From the NCBI GenBank assembly GCA_017404505.1, contig JAFRCE010000009.1, forward strand, positions 1 to 48,285: a stretch of DNA of 48,285 nucleotides, written 5' to 3'. The translations under genes and the position numbers were made by a program. Below the pieces are notes generated by a model that was given only the letters and a program-made list of their open reading frames with translations, did no database searches and was not told the origin of the DNA. This DNA is from Solobacterium sp. (GTDB taxonomy: Bacteria > Bacillota_I > Bacilli_A > Erysipelotrichales > Erysipelotrichaceae). How positions within the stretch are numbered: the stretch's first letter is position 1; every line of letters starts with the position of its first letter. Positions 8,080 to 17,366 of this stretch are shown here, one piece after another.

Positions 8080-8970
8080 TTAAACCGCCGTCGATTTCCT
8101 GCTGATCAGCAGATTGATGCAGGTAATCGTCAGAACGATGGCGAACAGAATCAGGGCCGCTGCCGAAGCATAGGACGGATAGCCGCCGCCGGTTCCGTAC
8201 AGCATGTCATAGACGTAGCCCACGATCGTATTCATGCCGGCCGCGTTCAGGTCCGTGCCGAACAGCGCGACAGCGTCTGAGTACGCCTTGAAGGCACCGA
8301 TAAAGCCGGTAATGATCAGATAGAACAGCATCGGGGCGATCATCGGCAGCGTGATCCTCGTAAAGATCCGCCATTTCGTCGCGCCGTCGACTTTGGCTGC
8401 TTTGTAATAATCCGGATTGACGGATGCCAGGGCACTGGTCAGGATCAGGATCTTGAACGGCAGAACCACCCAGACGGTATAGAAGCAGAGCACGAACATC
8501 TTGGCCCAGTAAGGACCGTCGATGAAGTCGACCGACGTGCCGCCGAAGCTCTGGATCAGCAGATTGACAAGACCGTCGCTGTAAGCGGTCTTTTTGAACA
8601 GGATCATGAAGACCAGGCCGACTGCCAGTGTGTTGGTCACATACGGCAGGAAGAAGATCGTCTGAAACAGTTCCTTCAGTTTCGTGATCGAATTCAGGCC
8701 GACCGCGATCAGCAGCGCGATGCCGGTGGAAAGCGGCACGGTAATGATAACCAGAATGAACGTATTCTTCAGGGCCTGAATGAAATACGGATCGTGAAGA
8801 ACATAGGCATAGTTGTAAAGACCGATGCCGAATGATGTCTGGGAAGCGGAGTTGTATCCTTCTTCCACGGAATAGACAAGGACATCAAACAGCGGATAGA
8901 TCATGAACACGGCCAGAAAAGCCAGGGCAGGCAGAAGATAGATCCATCCTTTCAGTGACTGTTTTTCCAT
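8080..8970 (-). CDS. ABC sugar transporter permease (MalF/UgpA type)
   Basis: A 296-residue permease with six predicted membrane helices, starting with a short cytoplasmic tail and WIYLLPALAFLAVFMIYPLFDV, the usual opening of UgpA-type subunits. The EAA loop (VNPDYYKAAKVDGATKWRIFTRITLPMIAP) couples to the ATP-binding subunit. It forms the channel together with the MalG-like subunit encoded next in the operon. It begins 11 bases after the ATPase gene stop. Confidence 0.93.
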   Translation of the reverse strand: MEKQSLKGWIYLLPALAFLAVFMIYPLFDVLVYSVEEGYNSASQTSFGIGLYNYAYVLHDPYFIQALKNTFILVIITVPLSTGIALLIAVGLNSITKLKELFQTIFFLPYVTNTLAVGLVFMILFKKTAYSDGLVNLLIQSFGGTSVDFIDGPYWAKMFVLCFYTVWVVLPFKILILTSALASVNPDYYKAAKVDGATKWRIFTRITLPMIAPMLFYLIITGFIGAFKAYSDAVALFGTDLNAAGMNTIVGYVYDMLYGTGGGYPSYASAAALILFAIVLTITCINLLISRKSTAV

Positions 8971-8981
8971 AACGTCACCTC

Positions 8982-10073
8982 TTATTCCAGCACGCTGTAA
9001 TCAAGCGCCTGTTCCGTATCATCCGCGAACAGGATCGTCTTGAACGGCTTCAGACGGAAGCGGACCGTATCGCCTGTCACCTTGTTTTCCGCGCTGATGA
9101 TCGAACATACGGTGGGGTTACGGGAAGCCGGGTGGGAAGATACGACACTGGTGTCACGGCCCATGACCTGCACACCGGTCAGGCTGCAGCAGAGCGGTCC
9201 GTTTTCATCAAGGATGAAACCTTCCGGACGGATACCGACGATTACCTTGCGGTCTTCGAGATCGACCTTCATGACTGCGTCTTCACCGATATACAGCATA
9301 TGATCTCTGACTTCACCGTCGAAAACATTGATCGGCGGCGTGCCGAGGAAACTGGCCACGAACAGATTGACCGGATGATCATAGACGTCCTGCGGATTGT
9401 CGATCTGCTGGACAACGCCCGCTTTCATGACAACGATCTGATCGGAGATACTCATCGCCTCTTCCTGATCGTGGGTTACGAAGACGGTCGTGATGCCGGT
9501 CTCGCGCTGAATGCGGCGGATCTCCTCACGGGTCTGCAGACGGAGACGGGCGTCAAGATTGGAGAGCGGTTCGTCGAGAAGCAGGACACGCGGACGCTTG
9601 ACTAAAGCGCGGGCAATCGCGACACGCTGCTGCTGGCCGCCGGACATCTGCGCCGGCTTGCGCTCCAGATACGGTTCGATCTGAACCAGGCGGGCTGCTT
9701 CCATCGCCTTTTCTTTCATTTCTTCCTTGCTCAGCCTGTCTTTGCCCTTGAAGTTTTCCAGCGGGAACATAATGTTCTGCAGGACGGTCATGTGCGGATA
9801 GAGCGCATAACTCTGGAAGACCAGACCGATGCCGCGGTTTTCCGGCGGCAGATTGGTCACGTCGTCATCCCCGAAAAAGATCTTTCCGCTGGTCGGTGTT
9901 TCCAGGCCGCTGATCAGATTCAGCGTCGTGCTCTTGCCGCAGCCGGAAGGTCCCAGAAGGCCGATCAGTTTGCCGTCCGGAATCTCAAAAGTAAAGTCAT
10001 TGACAGCTGTCACATCCGGGCCTTTGTCGCGGCTCGGATATATCTTGGTCAAATTCTGAAGTACCACTTTCAT
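8982..10073 (-). CDS. ugpC: ABC transporter ATP-binding protein, UgpC/MsmK family
   Basis: A 363-residue nucleotide-binding subunit. Walker A is [15 protein letters not shown] (about residue 37), the signature is [15 protein letters not shown], Walker B is [13 protein letters not shown], with the switch His in [12 protein letters not shown]. Residues after about 235 form the regulatory TOBE/OB-like domain of the MalK/UgpC group. First gene of the importer operon and directly behind a strong promoter. UgpC-type ATPases often serve several sugar importers, so this may also energise systems elsewhere. The symbol reflects family membership; glycerol 3-phosphate as substrate is not shown. Confidence 0.92.
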   Translation of the reverse strand: MKVVLQNLTKIYPSRDKGPDVTAVNDFTFEIPDGKLIGLLGPSGCGKSTTLNLISGLETPTSGKIFFGDDDVTNLPPENRGIGLVFQSYALYPHMTVLQNIMFPLENFKGKDRLSKEEMKEKAMEAARLVQIEPYLERKPAQMSGGQQQRVAIARALVKRPRVLLLDEPLSNLDARLRLQTREEIRRIQRETGITTVFVTHDQEEAMSISDQIVVMKAGVVQQIDNPQDVYDHPVNLFVASFLGTPPINVFDGEVRDHMLYIGEDAVMKVDLEDRKVIVGIRPEGFILDENGPLCCSLTGVQVMGRDTSVVSSHPASRNPTVCSIISAENKVTGDTVRFRLKPFKTILFADDTEQALDYSVLE

Positions 10074-10130
10074 ATCGATTATCCCCTCTCATGCAGAAAC
10101 TCCTTTTTCCGCACAATTATTTATGTTTTT

Positions 10131-10159
10131 ATTGTACCTTCCCGACGGCATTCGTGCAA
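10131..10159 (-). promoter_or_regulatory. Promoter of the sugar ABC importer operon
   Basis: Minus strand: TTGCAC (10154-10159), 17-base spacer, TACAAT (10131-10136), with the ATG at 10073 about 58 bases downstream. The -35 box begins immediately after the T run of the upstream amidase terminator, so the two signals touch. No clear catabolite-repression site or inverted repeat operator is visible in the leader. Confidence 0.7.
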
Positions 10160-10185
10160 AAAAAGCATATCTTTTTCGATATGCT
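10157..10185 (-). terminator. Terminator of the amidase gene
   Basis: Minus strand AGCATATC (10178-10185), loop GAAAAA, GATATGCT (10164-10171), then seven T. The stem starts at the amidase stop codon. Confidence 0.85.
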
Positions 10186-11588
10186 CAGAATTCCTCCGCC
10201 CACTCGGGACAGCAGTGCAGCTGCAGATGCTGTTCGAGAATATAGGCGGTATGCAGAAGAACGTCTTCCCGGAAAGGTCCGGCCATCAGGTAATAACTGC
10301 AAGCCTGCCAGTTTTCCGCATCCCCTTCACAGGCCGGCAGACTCAGGCAGGGATTGCCGGAAATCGGTGAAATATTACTGCAGGGACGGCTGCCGCAGCT
10401 GAGCAGGCAGTCGGTGCCATATTCAGCAAGCGTTCCCAGCAGCCTTTCTTCCGAAACCTTCTGCAGTTCCAGACGTCTTTCGATGTATTCCTTCTCCAGC
10501 AGGCGGCCGCTTTTCGCGTCGCTGCTTTCAAGCAGATCCTGGCCATGGACAAGACAGGTGCCGGCATGGGCTCTGTTGTAGGCAATGATGTCAGCAAGAC
10601 TGCGGCAGGCGGAGGAATGATTGCTGAGATAGAGATTGAGTCCCTGTTTGAATTCATGCATCAGTGCTTCCGATTCATCCAGATAGGCATCTTCCAGTTC
10701 CGCTTCCACAACTTCCGCGCCGGCTTCTTTGAGAATGGCGCTTGCTTTCCGCAATGCTTCATACTCCCGCTCGCTGCCGTTGTTGAAGAAAACAGCGACT
10801 TTCAGTCCCTTGCCGTCTCTGTTCAGCGCCGCGGGATAATCCCGGATGATCTGCCGGCCGGTAGCGGCGTCTTTTTCGTCTTTGCCGGCAATCGCCTGCA
10901 GAACATACGCGCAGTCGGCCACGCTGGTGCCCATCGGACCGGCCGTATCCTGGATATTGCTGATCGGCAGAATGCCGCTGCGGGAAACAAGGCCGACGGT
11001 CGGTTTGATCGAAACGATGGCGTTGGCAATGGCCGGTGACATCAAAGATCCATCGGTCTCGGTACCAATCGCATATGGCACAAAGCGGGCGGAAACAGCG
11101 ACGGCTGAACCGCTGGAACTGCCGGAAGGATCCACCCCGGGAACATAGGCGTGCACGACCTGGCCGCCGCGGGAACTGTAGCCGGAAGGCATATCCTGAC
11201 GGGACATGAAATAGGCGAATTCGGAAAGATTGCTTTTACCGAGGATCAGAGCACCCGCATCGCGCAGCCGTTTTGTCACCATCGCGTCTTCTTCCGCGAT
11301 CAGATCCGAAAGCGCCAGGGAGCCGGCTGTTGTATGCATGTTACGGATATCGATGTTGTCTTTAAGAAGCACCGGCACGCCATGCAGCGGCGAACGTCTG
11401 CCCTTCTCCTTGATCTCCGCGTCGATCCGATCGGCTTCAAAAAACACGTCGGCATTGATCTCCGCGACACTGTTCAGTTTTCGTCCGGCACTGTCATTTG
11501 CGGCAATTGCCGTAAGACATTTCCGCACCAGGTCCCGGCACGTCCATTTTCCTTCTTCGATACCGCGGGATAATTCTTCGATTGTCAT
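10185..11588 (-). CDS. Amidase signature family hydrolase
   Basis: A 467-residue Ser-cisSer-Lys amidase. The catalytic lysine lies in LHGVPVLLKDNIDI (about residue 80), the cis-serine and nucleophile in the glycine/serine loop GVDPSGSSSGSAVAVSA (about 155-170), followed by YAIGTETDGSLMSPA. This group includes GatA and free-standing amidases; the missing gatB/gatC neighbours and a divergent C-terminal half (substrate-binding region) favour a free-standing amidase of unknown amide or peptide substrate. Translation should start at the ATG 11586-11588, which follows an AAAGGCGG ribosome site; upstream in-frame starts lie in or beyond the preceding terminator. No signal peptide, so cytosolic. It stands alone between two terminators. 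Confidence 0.88.
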   Translation of the reverse strand: MTIEELSRGIEEGKWTCRDLVRKCLTAIAANDSAGRKLNSVAEINADVFFEADRIDAEIKEKGRRSPLHGVPVLLKDNIDIRNMHTTAGSLALSDLIAEEDAMVTKRLRDAGALILGKSNLSEFAYFMSRQDMPSGYSSRGGQVVHAYVPGVDPSGSSSGSAVAVSARFVPYAIGTETDGSLMSPAIANAIVSIKPTVGLVSRSGILPISNIQDTAGPMGTSVADCAYVLQAIAGKDEKDAATGRQIIRDYPAALNRDGKGLKVAVFFNNGSEREYEALRKASAILKEAGAEVVEAELEDAYLDESEALMHEFKQGLNLYLSNHSSACRSLADIIAYNRAHAGTCLVHGQDLLESSDAKSGRLLEKEYIERRLELQKVSEERLLGTLAEYGTDCLLSCGSRPCSNISPISGNPCLSLPACEGDAENWQACSYYLMAGPFREDVLLHTAYILEQHLQLHCCPEWAEEF

Positions 11589-11655
11589 ATCTGTTCCGCC
11601 TTTCTTTTTTTCCATCTTACGCAACCCACTCAATACCGACAACCAACATGCACGT

Positions 11656-11680
11656 AAAAAGACAGATCCGAAAGGATCTG
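11656..11680 (-). terminator. Terminator of the metallophosphoesterase gene
   Basis: Minus strand CAGATCC (11674-11680), loop TTTC, GGATCTG (11663-11669), then a short T run (11656-11660). It separates the surface metallophosphoesterase from the amidase. Confidence 0.75.
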
Positions 11681-11697
11681 CCTGATCATCTGTTATT

Positions 11698-13494
11698 TCA
11701 GTTATGCTCCGCATAACGCAGCCGGCAGAACAGCGCCGCCGCAAACAGCAGCATGGAACAGCCAAACTCACCGGTATACAGATACCAGCTGTTATTATCC
11801 CGTGTCAGCGCACCGGCATGAGCAGCGGCCGGATCAAGAACGGTCAGTTCCGTCGTTACGGCACCGTCGTCAAAACGGATCTCCACGTCATGCCTTCCGG
11901 CCGCCAGCCTCTGCAGGAACCCACCGGTCAGAATAACCGTCCTTTCTGACGCATTCACAGTGAAACAGTCTTCGGAAAGAACCTTTCCGTCGACGGAGAT
12001 GCTTTGGAAGTGATCGAAGGAAGTTTCGTCCTCTCTGCTTCGCTGCACTTTCAGTACATACGCCGCGCCGCTTCCCTTTGTCCAGCTGCCGTCTTTTCCC
12101 ACAGCCAGTGTATACAAAGCCGGTTCCGGGATCAGCGTGGGAATGGCTTCCGTTTCATGATGCGACGGATCACGGCCGCAGACACGCACCTTTTCCCCTT
12201 CGGCGTCATATGTCGGTTCCTTCGTGACGGTCCATTCACCCCAGTCATGACCGTATGCGCCGTCAATGATTTCGGATCTAGCCAGTTCCTTTCCGCAGAC
12301 CGTACAGTAAGCAGCTTCGTCGTGATGCCCGTCGGCTTCGCATGTCGGATCTGTTTCATTTTCAATCACGATTTCGGAAGGAATGTGCTGCTGGCGGATA
12401 ATCACGGCTTCTGTTTCCGCCGGTGCGAATGTCTCTGGATCAATACCGAGAATGACATTTTCACCGCCGTTGTATTTTGTCAGGATGATATTCTCACCAT
12501 CGATCGCCACCAGTGACGCATTGCCGGAAGTCTTCAGGTATCCGGCTGTCAGGGAGGTGTAGTAGATATTTGACAGAACACCCTCCGCCAGCGGTCTGGG
12601 CGGCCGATCGGTCAGGATCGGATCGTCGTCTTCCTCTTCTTCCTCAGATTCCGCTTCTTCAGCTGCCGGCATTTCTTCTTCCGCCGCAGGCTCACTGTTC
12701 TGCAGCAAAAGTGAAGCCGGTGTGCTGTCGATCTGAATATTCATGGTGCCGCCTGGCGGGCAATAGTATTCTGCCGGATCGATGGAATGATTATGACCGC
12801 TGAGGAACAGGACATCGCGGATCACGGATGCGGTCTGATCGGTGGATGTGATTCCTTCCACACCGGTCGCTGCGTAGTTCAGTGCTTCATTCCAGTAGAT
12901 CGCGCCTCGATTGTCTGCCCGCTTCGCAATCATCGGCACATGGCACAGAACAATGAGAGGGATCGTATGATCGATACCGCTGACCCAGTCCTTGAACTGC
13001 TGAGCCGCTTCCTGGCTGAGTGTGGAACCGGTCGACATTTCATAATGGGCAATACCGTAAACATAATAGGCCGTCGAGCCATCGTCATTTCTGCCTTCGT
13101 AAATCACGCCCGAGCCGTAGCCGCCCATGCATTTGACGACGGATTCCGTATCGTCGACGTTCTCGTCATGGGCCGCCCACAAAATGGCGAAGTTCGATGC
13201 CGGAAAACTGCTGCCCAGAACGGTCTGCACTTCACTCAGGATCTGGGATGATGCGAACGGCGGAGCATCCTTGCCGCGGCCGCCAACCATGTCGCCGATC
13301 AGACAGACATATTCCAATGTGTCCGGCATCCCCATCATGGCGTTTTCGATACTGCCTTCGGTATTATGGTAATCCGAGGCAAAAGCCAGATAATGGACTT
13401 CCGTCTGATTTTCATCCAGTGCCTGTGTGCTGAAAATCAGATTGCCGCTGAGAATGGCAATTGCCAGAAACAGCCGAATGATCAGTTTCACCAT
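11698..13494 (-). CDS. Cell-surface metallophosphoesterase
   Basis: A 598-residue exported protein. It has an N-terminal signal peptide (LIIRLFLAIAILSGNLIFSTQA) and a calcineurin-like phosphoesterase domain (about 30-270) with family metal motifs: SDYHN, LIGDMVGGRG, AAHDEN, VLCHVPM and SGHNHS. A highly acidic spacer (about 275-295, mainly Glu and Asp) follows, then small beta modules including a Cys-x-x-Cys knuckle (AAYCTVCGKEL...GHDWGEWTVTKEPT), a repeat seen in many Firmicutes surface proteins. The last ~25 residues (GCSMLLFAAALFCRLRYAEHN) are a membrane helix with a basic tail. The protein would sit outside the cell, anchored at its C-terminus. Substrate unknown. An AAGGAG site lies 9 bases before the ATG. 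Confidence 0.82.
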   Translation of the reverse strand: MVKLIIRLFLAIAILSGNLIFSTQALDENQTEVHYLAFASDYHNTEGSIENAMMGMPDTLEYVCLIGDMVGGRGKDAPPFASSQILSEVQTVLGSSFPASNFAILWAAHDENVDDTESVVKCMGGYGSGVIYEGRNDDGSTAYYVYGIAHYEMSTGSTLSQEAAQQFKDWVSGIDHTIPLIVLCHVPMIAKRADNRGAIYWNEALNYAATGVEGITSTDQTASVIRDVLFLSGHNHSIDPAEYYCPPGGTMNIQIDSTPASLLLQNSEPAAEEEMPAAEEAESEEEEEDDDPILTDRPPRPLAEGVLSNIYYTSLTAGYLKTSGNASLVAIDGENIILTKYNGGENVILGIDPETFAPAETEAVIIRQQHIPSEIVIENETDPTCEADGHHDEAAYCTVCGKELARSEIIDGAYGHDWGEWTVTKEPTYDAEGEKVRVCGRDPSHHETEAIPTLIPEPALYTLAVGKDGSWTKGSGAAYVLKVQRSREDETSFDHFQSISVDGKVLSEDCFTVNASERTVILTGGFLQRLAAGRHDVEIRFDDGAVTTELTVLDPAAAHAGALTRDNNSWYLYTGEFGCSMLLFAAALFCRLRYAEHN

Positions 13495-13552
13495 AACTGT
13501 CAGCTCCTTTCCACGATCTAACTTTTACCATTTTACTGGTTTTATCTTTGAT

Positions 13553-13602
13553 ACAAAAAAAACTGCCAGAAAACGGAATGATTTTTCCGTTGTCTGACAG
13601 TT
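13553..13602 (-). terminator. Terminator of the glycine-cleavage operon
   Basis: A long imperfect hairpin: arms 13561-13578 and 13585-13602 pair over about 15 positions, then eight T on the minus strand (13553-13560). The other strand also has a T-rich tail, so it may work both ways. It closes the gcvT to lpd operon. Confidence 0.8.
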
Positions 13603-13611
13603 TCTGTTTCA

Positions 13612-14970
13612 TTACAGCTTTTTCTGCAGAGCCTCCAGCGCTGCCACGATGACTTCCGTGAAGGTCGGATGACCGTGAATGACCTGCAGCATTTCCCCGA
13701 CGCTCATGCCGGACGCAGCGGCGGCAGCCAGTTCCTGGATCAGATCCGTCGCCCTTTCGCACATCATGACGGCACCGACGATCCGGCCGCTTTCCTTTTC
13801 GGCCGTGATCTTGACGAAGCCTCTTTCCCCGCCGCTGATCAGCGATCTGGCGTTGGCCATCGTATTGGCTTTGCCGCTGACCACGGAAAGTCCTTTGGCC
13901 AGAGCTTCCTTTTCACTGAGACCGACAGCGGCGATTTCCGGTGCGGTATAGACGCCGGACGGGATCACCTGCAGATTCCGGTGTCCGTCGGTACCGGTCA
14001 TATGGGCAACCGCGTTGACAGCCATCGCCATGGCGGTATGGGCAAGCTGGGGATATCCGGCCGCCGCGTCACCAATGACATACAGCCCTTCCATATCGGA
14101 ACAGCCGTTTTCATCGACAACGATACGGCCTTTTTCTTTCGTCGGTGCTTCCCCCGCAAACAGATCGTTCGCGGCTTTACGGCCGGTCGCAATCAGGACT
14201 TTTTCCGCCGTGACACTCTTCAGCGCGCCTTTTTCCTCATAACTCAGCGTCAGACCATTCTCCGCCGCTTCGATTTTTTTCGCGAATGCCTTGCAGTGGA
14301 CGTCAATGCCACGTTTCTTATACAGCATGGCAAGACTGCGGCCGGCCTCACTGTCCAGGGTCGGCAGAAGATTGTCCATTGCCTCAAGAATCGTGACCTG
14401 GGTTCCGAAGGACTCGTAAATGCCTGCCAGTTCACAGCCGATGACACCTCCGCCGATAATGATCAGACTGGCAAATACGGGAACATCCTTCAGGATATCG
14501 TCACTGCTGATGACACCCGCAAGATCACTTCCTTCGATCGGCAGTCCGGCCGGAACACTGCCGCTGGCCAGAATTACATGGTCAGCACTCAGTTCTTCTT
14601 CATTGACGCGGACGGTATGGCCGTCCACGATCACGGCATGGCCGCTGATCACGGTGATGCCGCATGCTTTCAGCTGCTTTTCCAGACCGCTTCTCAGCGT
14701 GCCGACGACCTGTTCCTTCTTCGCGTTCAAAGCCGGAATATCGAGCCTGGCGCTTTCAAGAACGATACCGTCATCCGCAGCGTGTTTCATCTCCCGGTAG
14801 AGATCTGCTGTATGGACCAACGTTTTGGTCGGAATACAGCCGCGGTTCAGACAAGTGCCGCCGATTTCTCTTTCTTCGATCAGCGCTGTATTCAGTTTCT
14901 TCGCGGCCGCTTCAAAGGCAGCCGTGTAGCCGCCCGGTCCGCCGCCGACGATGATCAGATCATAATGCAT
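13612..14970 (-). CDS. lpdA: Dihydrolipoyl dehydrogenase (glycine cleavage L-protein)
   Basis: This 452-residue flavoenzyme reoxidises the dihydrolipoyl arm of GcvH with NAD. It has an N-terminal FAD-binding motif GGGPGGYTAAFEAA, redox disulfide Cys40/Cys45 in GGTCLNRGCIPTK, a second NAD-binding motif IIIGGGVIGCELAGIYESFG, the FAD motif LYVIGDAA near residue 300, and the catalytic dyad HGHPTFTE near the C-terminus. No lipoyl domain precedes it, unlike some pyruvate-dehydrogenase-linked versions. It begins 1 base after lplA ends and is the last gene of the gcv operon, so it most likely serves glycine cleavage. Confidence 0.95.
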   Translation of the reverse strand: MHYDLIIVGGGPGGYTAAFEAAAKKLNTALIEEREIGGTCLNRGCIPTKTLVHTADLYREMKHAADDGIVLESARLDIPALNAKKEQVVGTLRSGLEKQLKACGITVISGHAVIVDGHTVRVNEEELSADHVILASGSVPAGLPIEGSDLAGVISSDDILKDVPVFASLIIIGGGVIGCELAGIYESFGTQVTILEAMDNLLPTLDSEAGRSLAMLYKKRGIDVHCKAFAKKIEAAENGLTLSYEEKGALKSVTAEKVLIATGRKAANDLFAGEAPTKEKGRIVVDENGCSDMEGLYVIGDAAAGYPQLAHTAMAMAVNAVAHMTGTDGHRNLQVIPSGVYTAPEIAAVGLSEKEALAKGLSVVSGKANTMANARSLISGGERGFVKITAEKESGRIVGAVMMCERATDLIQELAAAAASGMSVGEMLQVIHGHPTFTEVIVAALEALQKKL

Positions 14971-14971
14971 T

Positions 14972-15949
14972 TCATACCTCCTGGTTCAGGATCCATGCCG
15001 CGATATCGCGGTATTCCTCTTTTCCGCATTTCTGCAGAGCTTCATACATACAAGACGATGAAAAGACACAGCCGCATAGAATTTCTTTCAGCCGGCTGGC
15101 GATTTCCGTGTCCATGGCATCCGTCCAGACAGTCAGATCCGCGATTCGGCCCGCTTTGATCCGGAATTCCAGACGGATCCCGCCCCATGCGAAACGGTTC
15201 TCCAGAAACAGATCAAAGGGCGGATTCCTGCCGTATGTCCATGCCTCGGAAGAAAACCGCTCCTCTTCCTTCCGCAAAGCCTCCGGGTCAATGATCAGAT
15301 TCGTTTCCGCTTCTGTTTTGAGTGTTTCTTCACAGCTTTTGATGATTTCTTCCTTCAGGATGCCGATATCCGCTTTACCGCAGATCTCTTTCAGACTGGT
15401 TACCCGGCTGCGGACGGAATCAACGCCCTTCGCCTTCAGTTTGGCGGGATCCGCGTTCAGATACATTCCCATGCGGGAAAGATCGCTGTTCACCAGCAGC
15501 GTGCCATGCTGGCAGGAAAAGCCGCGGTGATGCTGGTAAGCATTGCCGGAAATCTTTTTTCCCTGCGCCAGTATATCGTTGCGGCCGCTCATTTCCGTTT
15601 CAATGCCGAGGGCAGCCAGCGCCTTCATGATCATCCGGGTCTGTCTTTCAATGTCGAAAAGCCTGTCTTCGGCTATGAAGGAGAAATTCAGAGTGCCGAG
15701 ATCATGATAAACAGCCCCTCCACCGGAAGGACGGCGCACTATCGTGACGCCGTCTCTTTCGATATTCTTCAGATTGCATTCTTTCCAGATATTCTGGTTG
15801 CGGCCGATGACAACGGTGTTGTCGTTCTGCCACAGATACAGGATCACGGTGTTTTCCTTCGCGGTTTCCAGCAGAACCGCTTCCAGCGCCAGATTATGAC
15901 GCGGATCGGTGCTGTCGGAAACGATCAGGGAAAGACGCTCAGTCATCAA
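14972..15949 (-). CDS. lplA: Lipoate-protein ligase A
   Basis: A 325-residue enzyme that activates free lipoate with ATP and attaches it to lysine on carrier proteins, here presumably GcvH. Diagnostic parts are RRPSGGGAVYHDLGTLNFSFI (about 73-93), the lysine motif QGKKISGNAYQ (about 130), and a C-terminal accessory domain from about residue 240. It sits inside the gcv operon and overlaps the end of gcvPB by 11 bases. No lipoate synthesis genes (lipA, lipB) are in the window, which fits reliance on scavenged lipoate, although they could lie elsewhere. Confidence 0.95.
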   Translation of the reverse strand: MMTERLSLIVSDSTDPRHNLALEAVLLETAKENTVILYLWQNDNTVVIGRNQNIWKECNLKNIERDGVTIVRRPSGGGAVYHDLGTLNFSFIAEDRLFDIERQTRMIMKALAALGIETEMSGRNDILAQGKKISGNAYQHHRGFSCQHGTLLVNSDLSRMGMYLNADPAKLKAKGVDSVRSRVTSLKEICGKADIGILKEEIIKSCEETLKTEAETNLIIDPEALRKEEERFSSEAWTYGRNPPFDLFLENRFAWGGIRLEFRIKAGRIADLTVWTDAMDTEIASRLKEILCGCVFSSSCMYEALQKCGKEEYRDIAAWILNQEV

Positions 15950-17366
15950 AGTGGTACCGCAGCACCGGATGCCGGGCAGCTTTGACTTCGTCAGGTCTTG
16001 TGATCGGCGAATGATATGGTGTATGGTGCATCGCCTCCGGATCCGCTTTCGCCTTCGCGTAGATTTCCAGGAAGGCAGCCGCGGCCGCGTCCAGGGTTTC
16101 CTTGGATTCGGTTTCTGTCGGTTCCACCATCAGTGCTTCATGAACGTTCAGCGGGAAGTACATTGTCGGCGGATGCATGTCATAGTCCTGCAGCGCCTTG
16201 GCGATATCCATGGCACTGACGCCGATTTCCTTCTTCTCCCTCTCCAGGGTCAGAACGAACTCATGCATGCAGACACCTTTGTTGGTGACGTCATAGGTAC
16301 CTTCCAGCAGGTGTTTCAGATAGTTGGCGTTGAGCACGGCATTCTGCGCGACAGCCGGCACTCCCTCTCTGCCTAAGGAAAGCAGATAGGTGAAAGCCTT
16401 GACGACGACCAGGAAGTTGCCGTGGAAACTGCGTACGGCGCCGATGCTTTCCGGACCTCTGTCCTGCCATGCGTAGCGGCCGTCTTCCCAGACGACTTTT
16501 TCGCCCGGCAGATAAGATGCCAGGAAGGATTTGCAGCCGACCGGACCGCTGCCCGGACCGCCGCCGCCATGCGGAGTGGAGAAGGACTTGTGCAGATTCA
16601 GGTGAATGCAGTCAAAACCCATATCACCAGGTCTTGCGATACCCATGACCGCGTTCAGATTGGCGCCGTCATAGTAGCAGAGACCGCCCGCTTCGTGCAC
16701 GATATCCGTGATTTCGCGGATGTGTCTGTCAAAAATGCCAAGCGTGTTCGGATTCGTCAGCATCAGACCGGCGGTGTCTTCACCGCATGCCTCACGCAGT
16801 TTATCCAGATCGACACAGCCGTCTTCGGCTGAGGGAATATTGACGACGGTAAAACCGCACATCGCCGAACTGGCCGGATTGGTGCCGTGCGCGCTGTCCG
16901 GAACGATGATCTTGTTACGGGCTGTATTGCCGTGCAGTTCATGATATCTCTTGATCAGCATCAGGCCGGTCAGTTCGCCATGGGCGCCGGCCGCCGGCTG
17001 GAATGTCATGGCATCCATGCCGGTGATCTCACAGAGATATTTCTCGGCTGTCGCGAGCACTTCCAGACAGCCCTGCACGTTGTCCTGCCGAGGATGGACG
17101 TCAGCGAAGCCTTCCAGAGCCGCAGCCTGTTCGTTGATCTTCGGATTGTATTTCATCGTGCAGGAACCGAGCGGATAGAAACCATCGTTGACGCCGAACG
17201 TCTGGCCGGCGAGTTCCGTATAATGCCGGCTGATATCGGTTTCCGAGAGTTCCGGCAGACGCAGCGCCTGTTTGCGTGTTCTTGCCGGCAGGCATGCCGG
17301 TACGTCGAGTTCCGGCAGGATCGCGCAGGATCTTCCCTTCACGCTTCTTTCGAATAATGTCTTCAT
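15939..17366 (-). CDS. gcvPB: Glycine dehydrogenase (decarboxylating) subunit 2
   Basis: A 475-residue subunit of the split P-protein, which decarboxylates glycine and loads the aminomethyl group onto lipoyl-GcvH. It carries the PLP lysine (Lys260) in HLNLHKSFSTPHGGGGPG and the family block GFYPLGSCTMKYNPKINE near residue 65, plus QPAAGAHGELTGL. The start MKTLFERSVKGR at 17364-17366 matches the family opening; a longer in-frame start would lie inside gcvPA. It overlaps gcvPA by 4 bases, a sign of tight translational coupling of the two subunits. Confidence 0.95.
   Translation of the reverse strand: MKTLFERSVKGRSCAILPELDVPACLPARTRKQALRLPELSETDISRHYTELAGQTFGVNDGFYPLGSCTMKYNPKINEQAAALEGFADVHPRQDNVQGCLEVLATAEKYLCEITGMDAMTFQPAAGAHGELTGLMLIKRYHELHGNTARNKIIVPDSAHGTNPASSAMCGFTVVNIPSAEDGCVDLDKLREACGEDTAGLMLTNPNTLGIFDRHIREITDIVHEAGGLCYYDGANLNAVMGIARPGDMGFDCIHLNLHKSFSTPHGGGGPGSGPVGCKSFLASYLPGEKVVWEDGRYAWQDRGPESIGAVRSFHGNFLVVVKAFTYLLSLGREGVPAVAQNAVLNANYLKHLLEGTYDVTNKGVCMHEFVLTLEREKKEIGVSAMDIAKALQDYDMHPPTMYFPLNVHEALMVEPTETESKETLDAAAAAFLEIYAKAKADPEAMHHTPYHSPITRPDEVKAARHPVLRYHFDD

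Noticed and set aside
10185..11588. GatA subunit of a tRNA-dependent amidotransferase
   Set aside because: No gatB or gatC lies nearby, the genome has glnS, and the C-terminal half diverges from GatA; a free-standing amidase is more likely.
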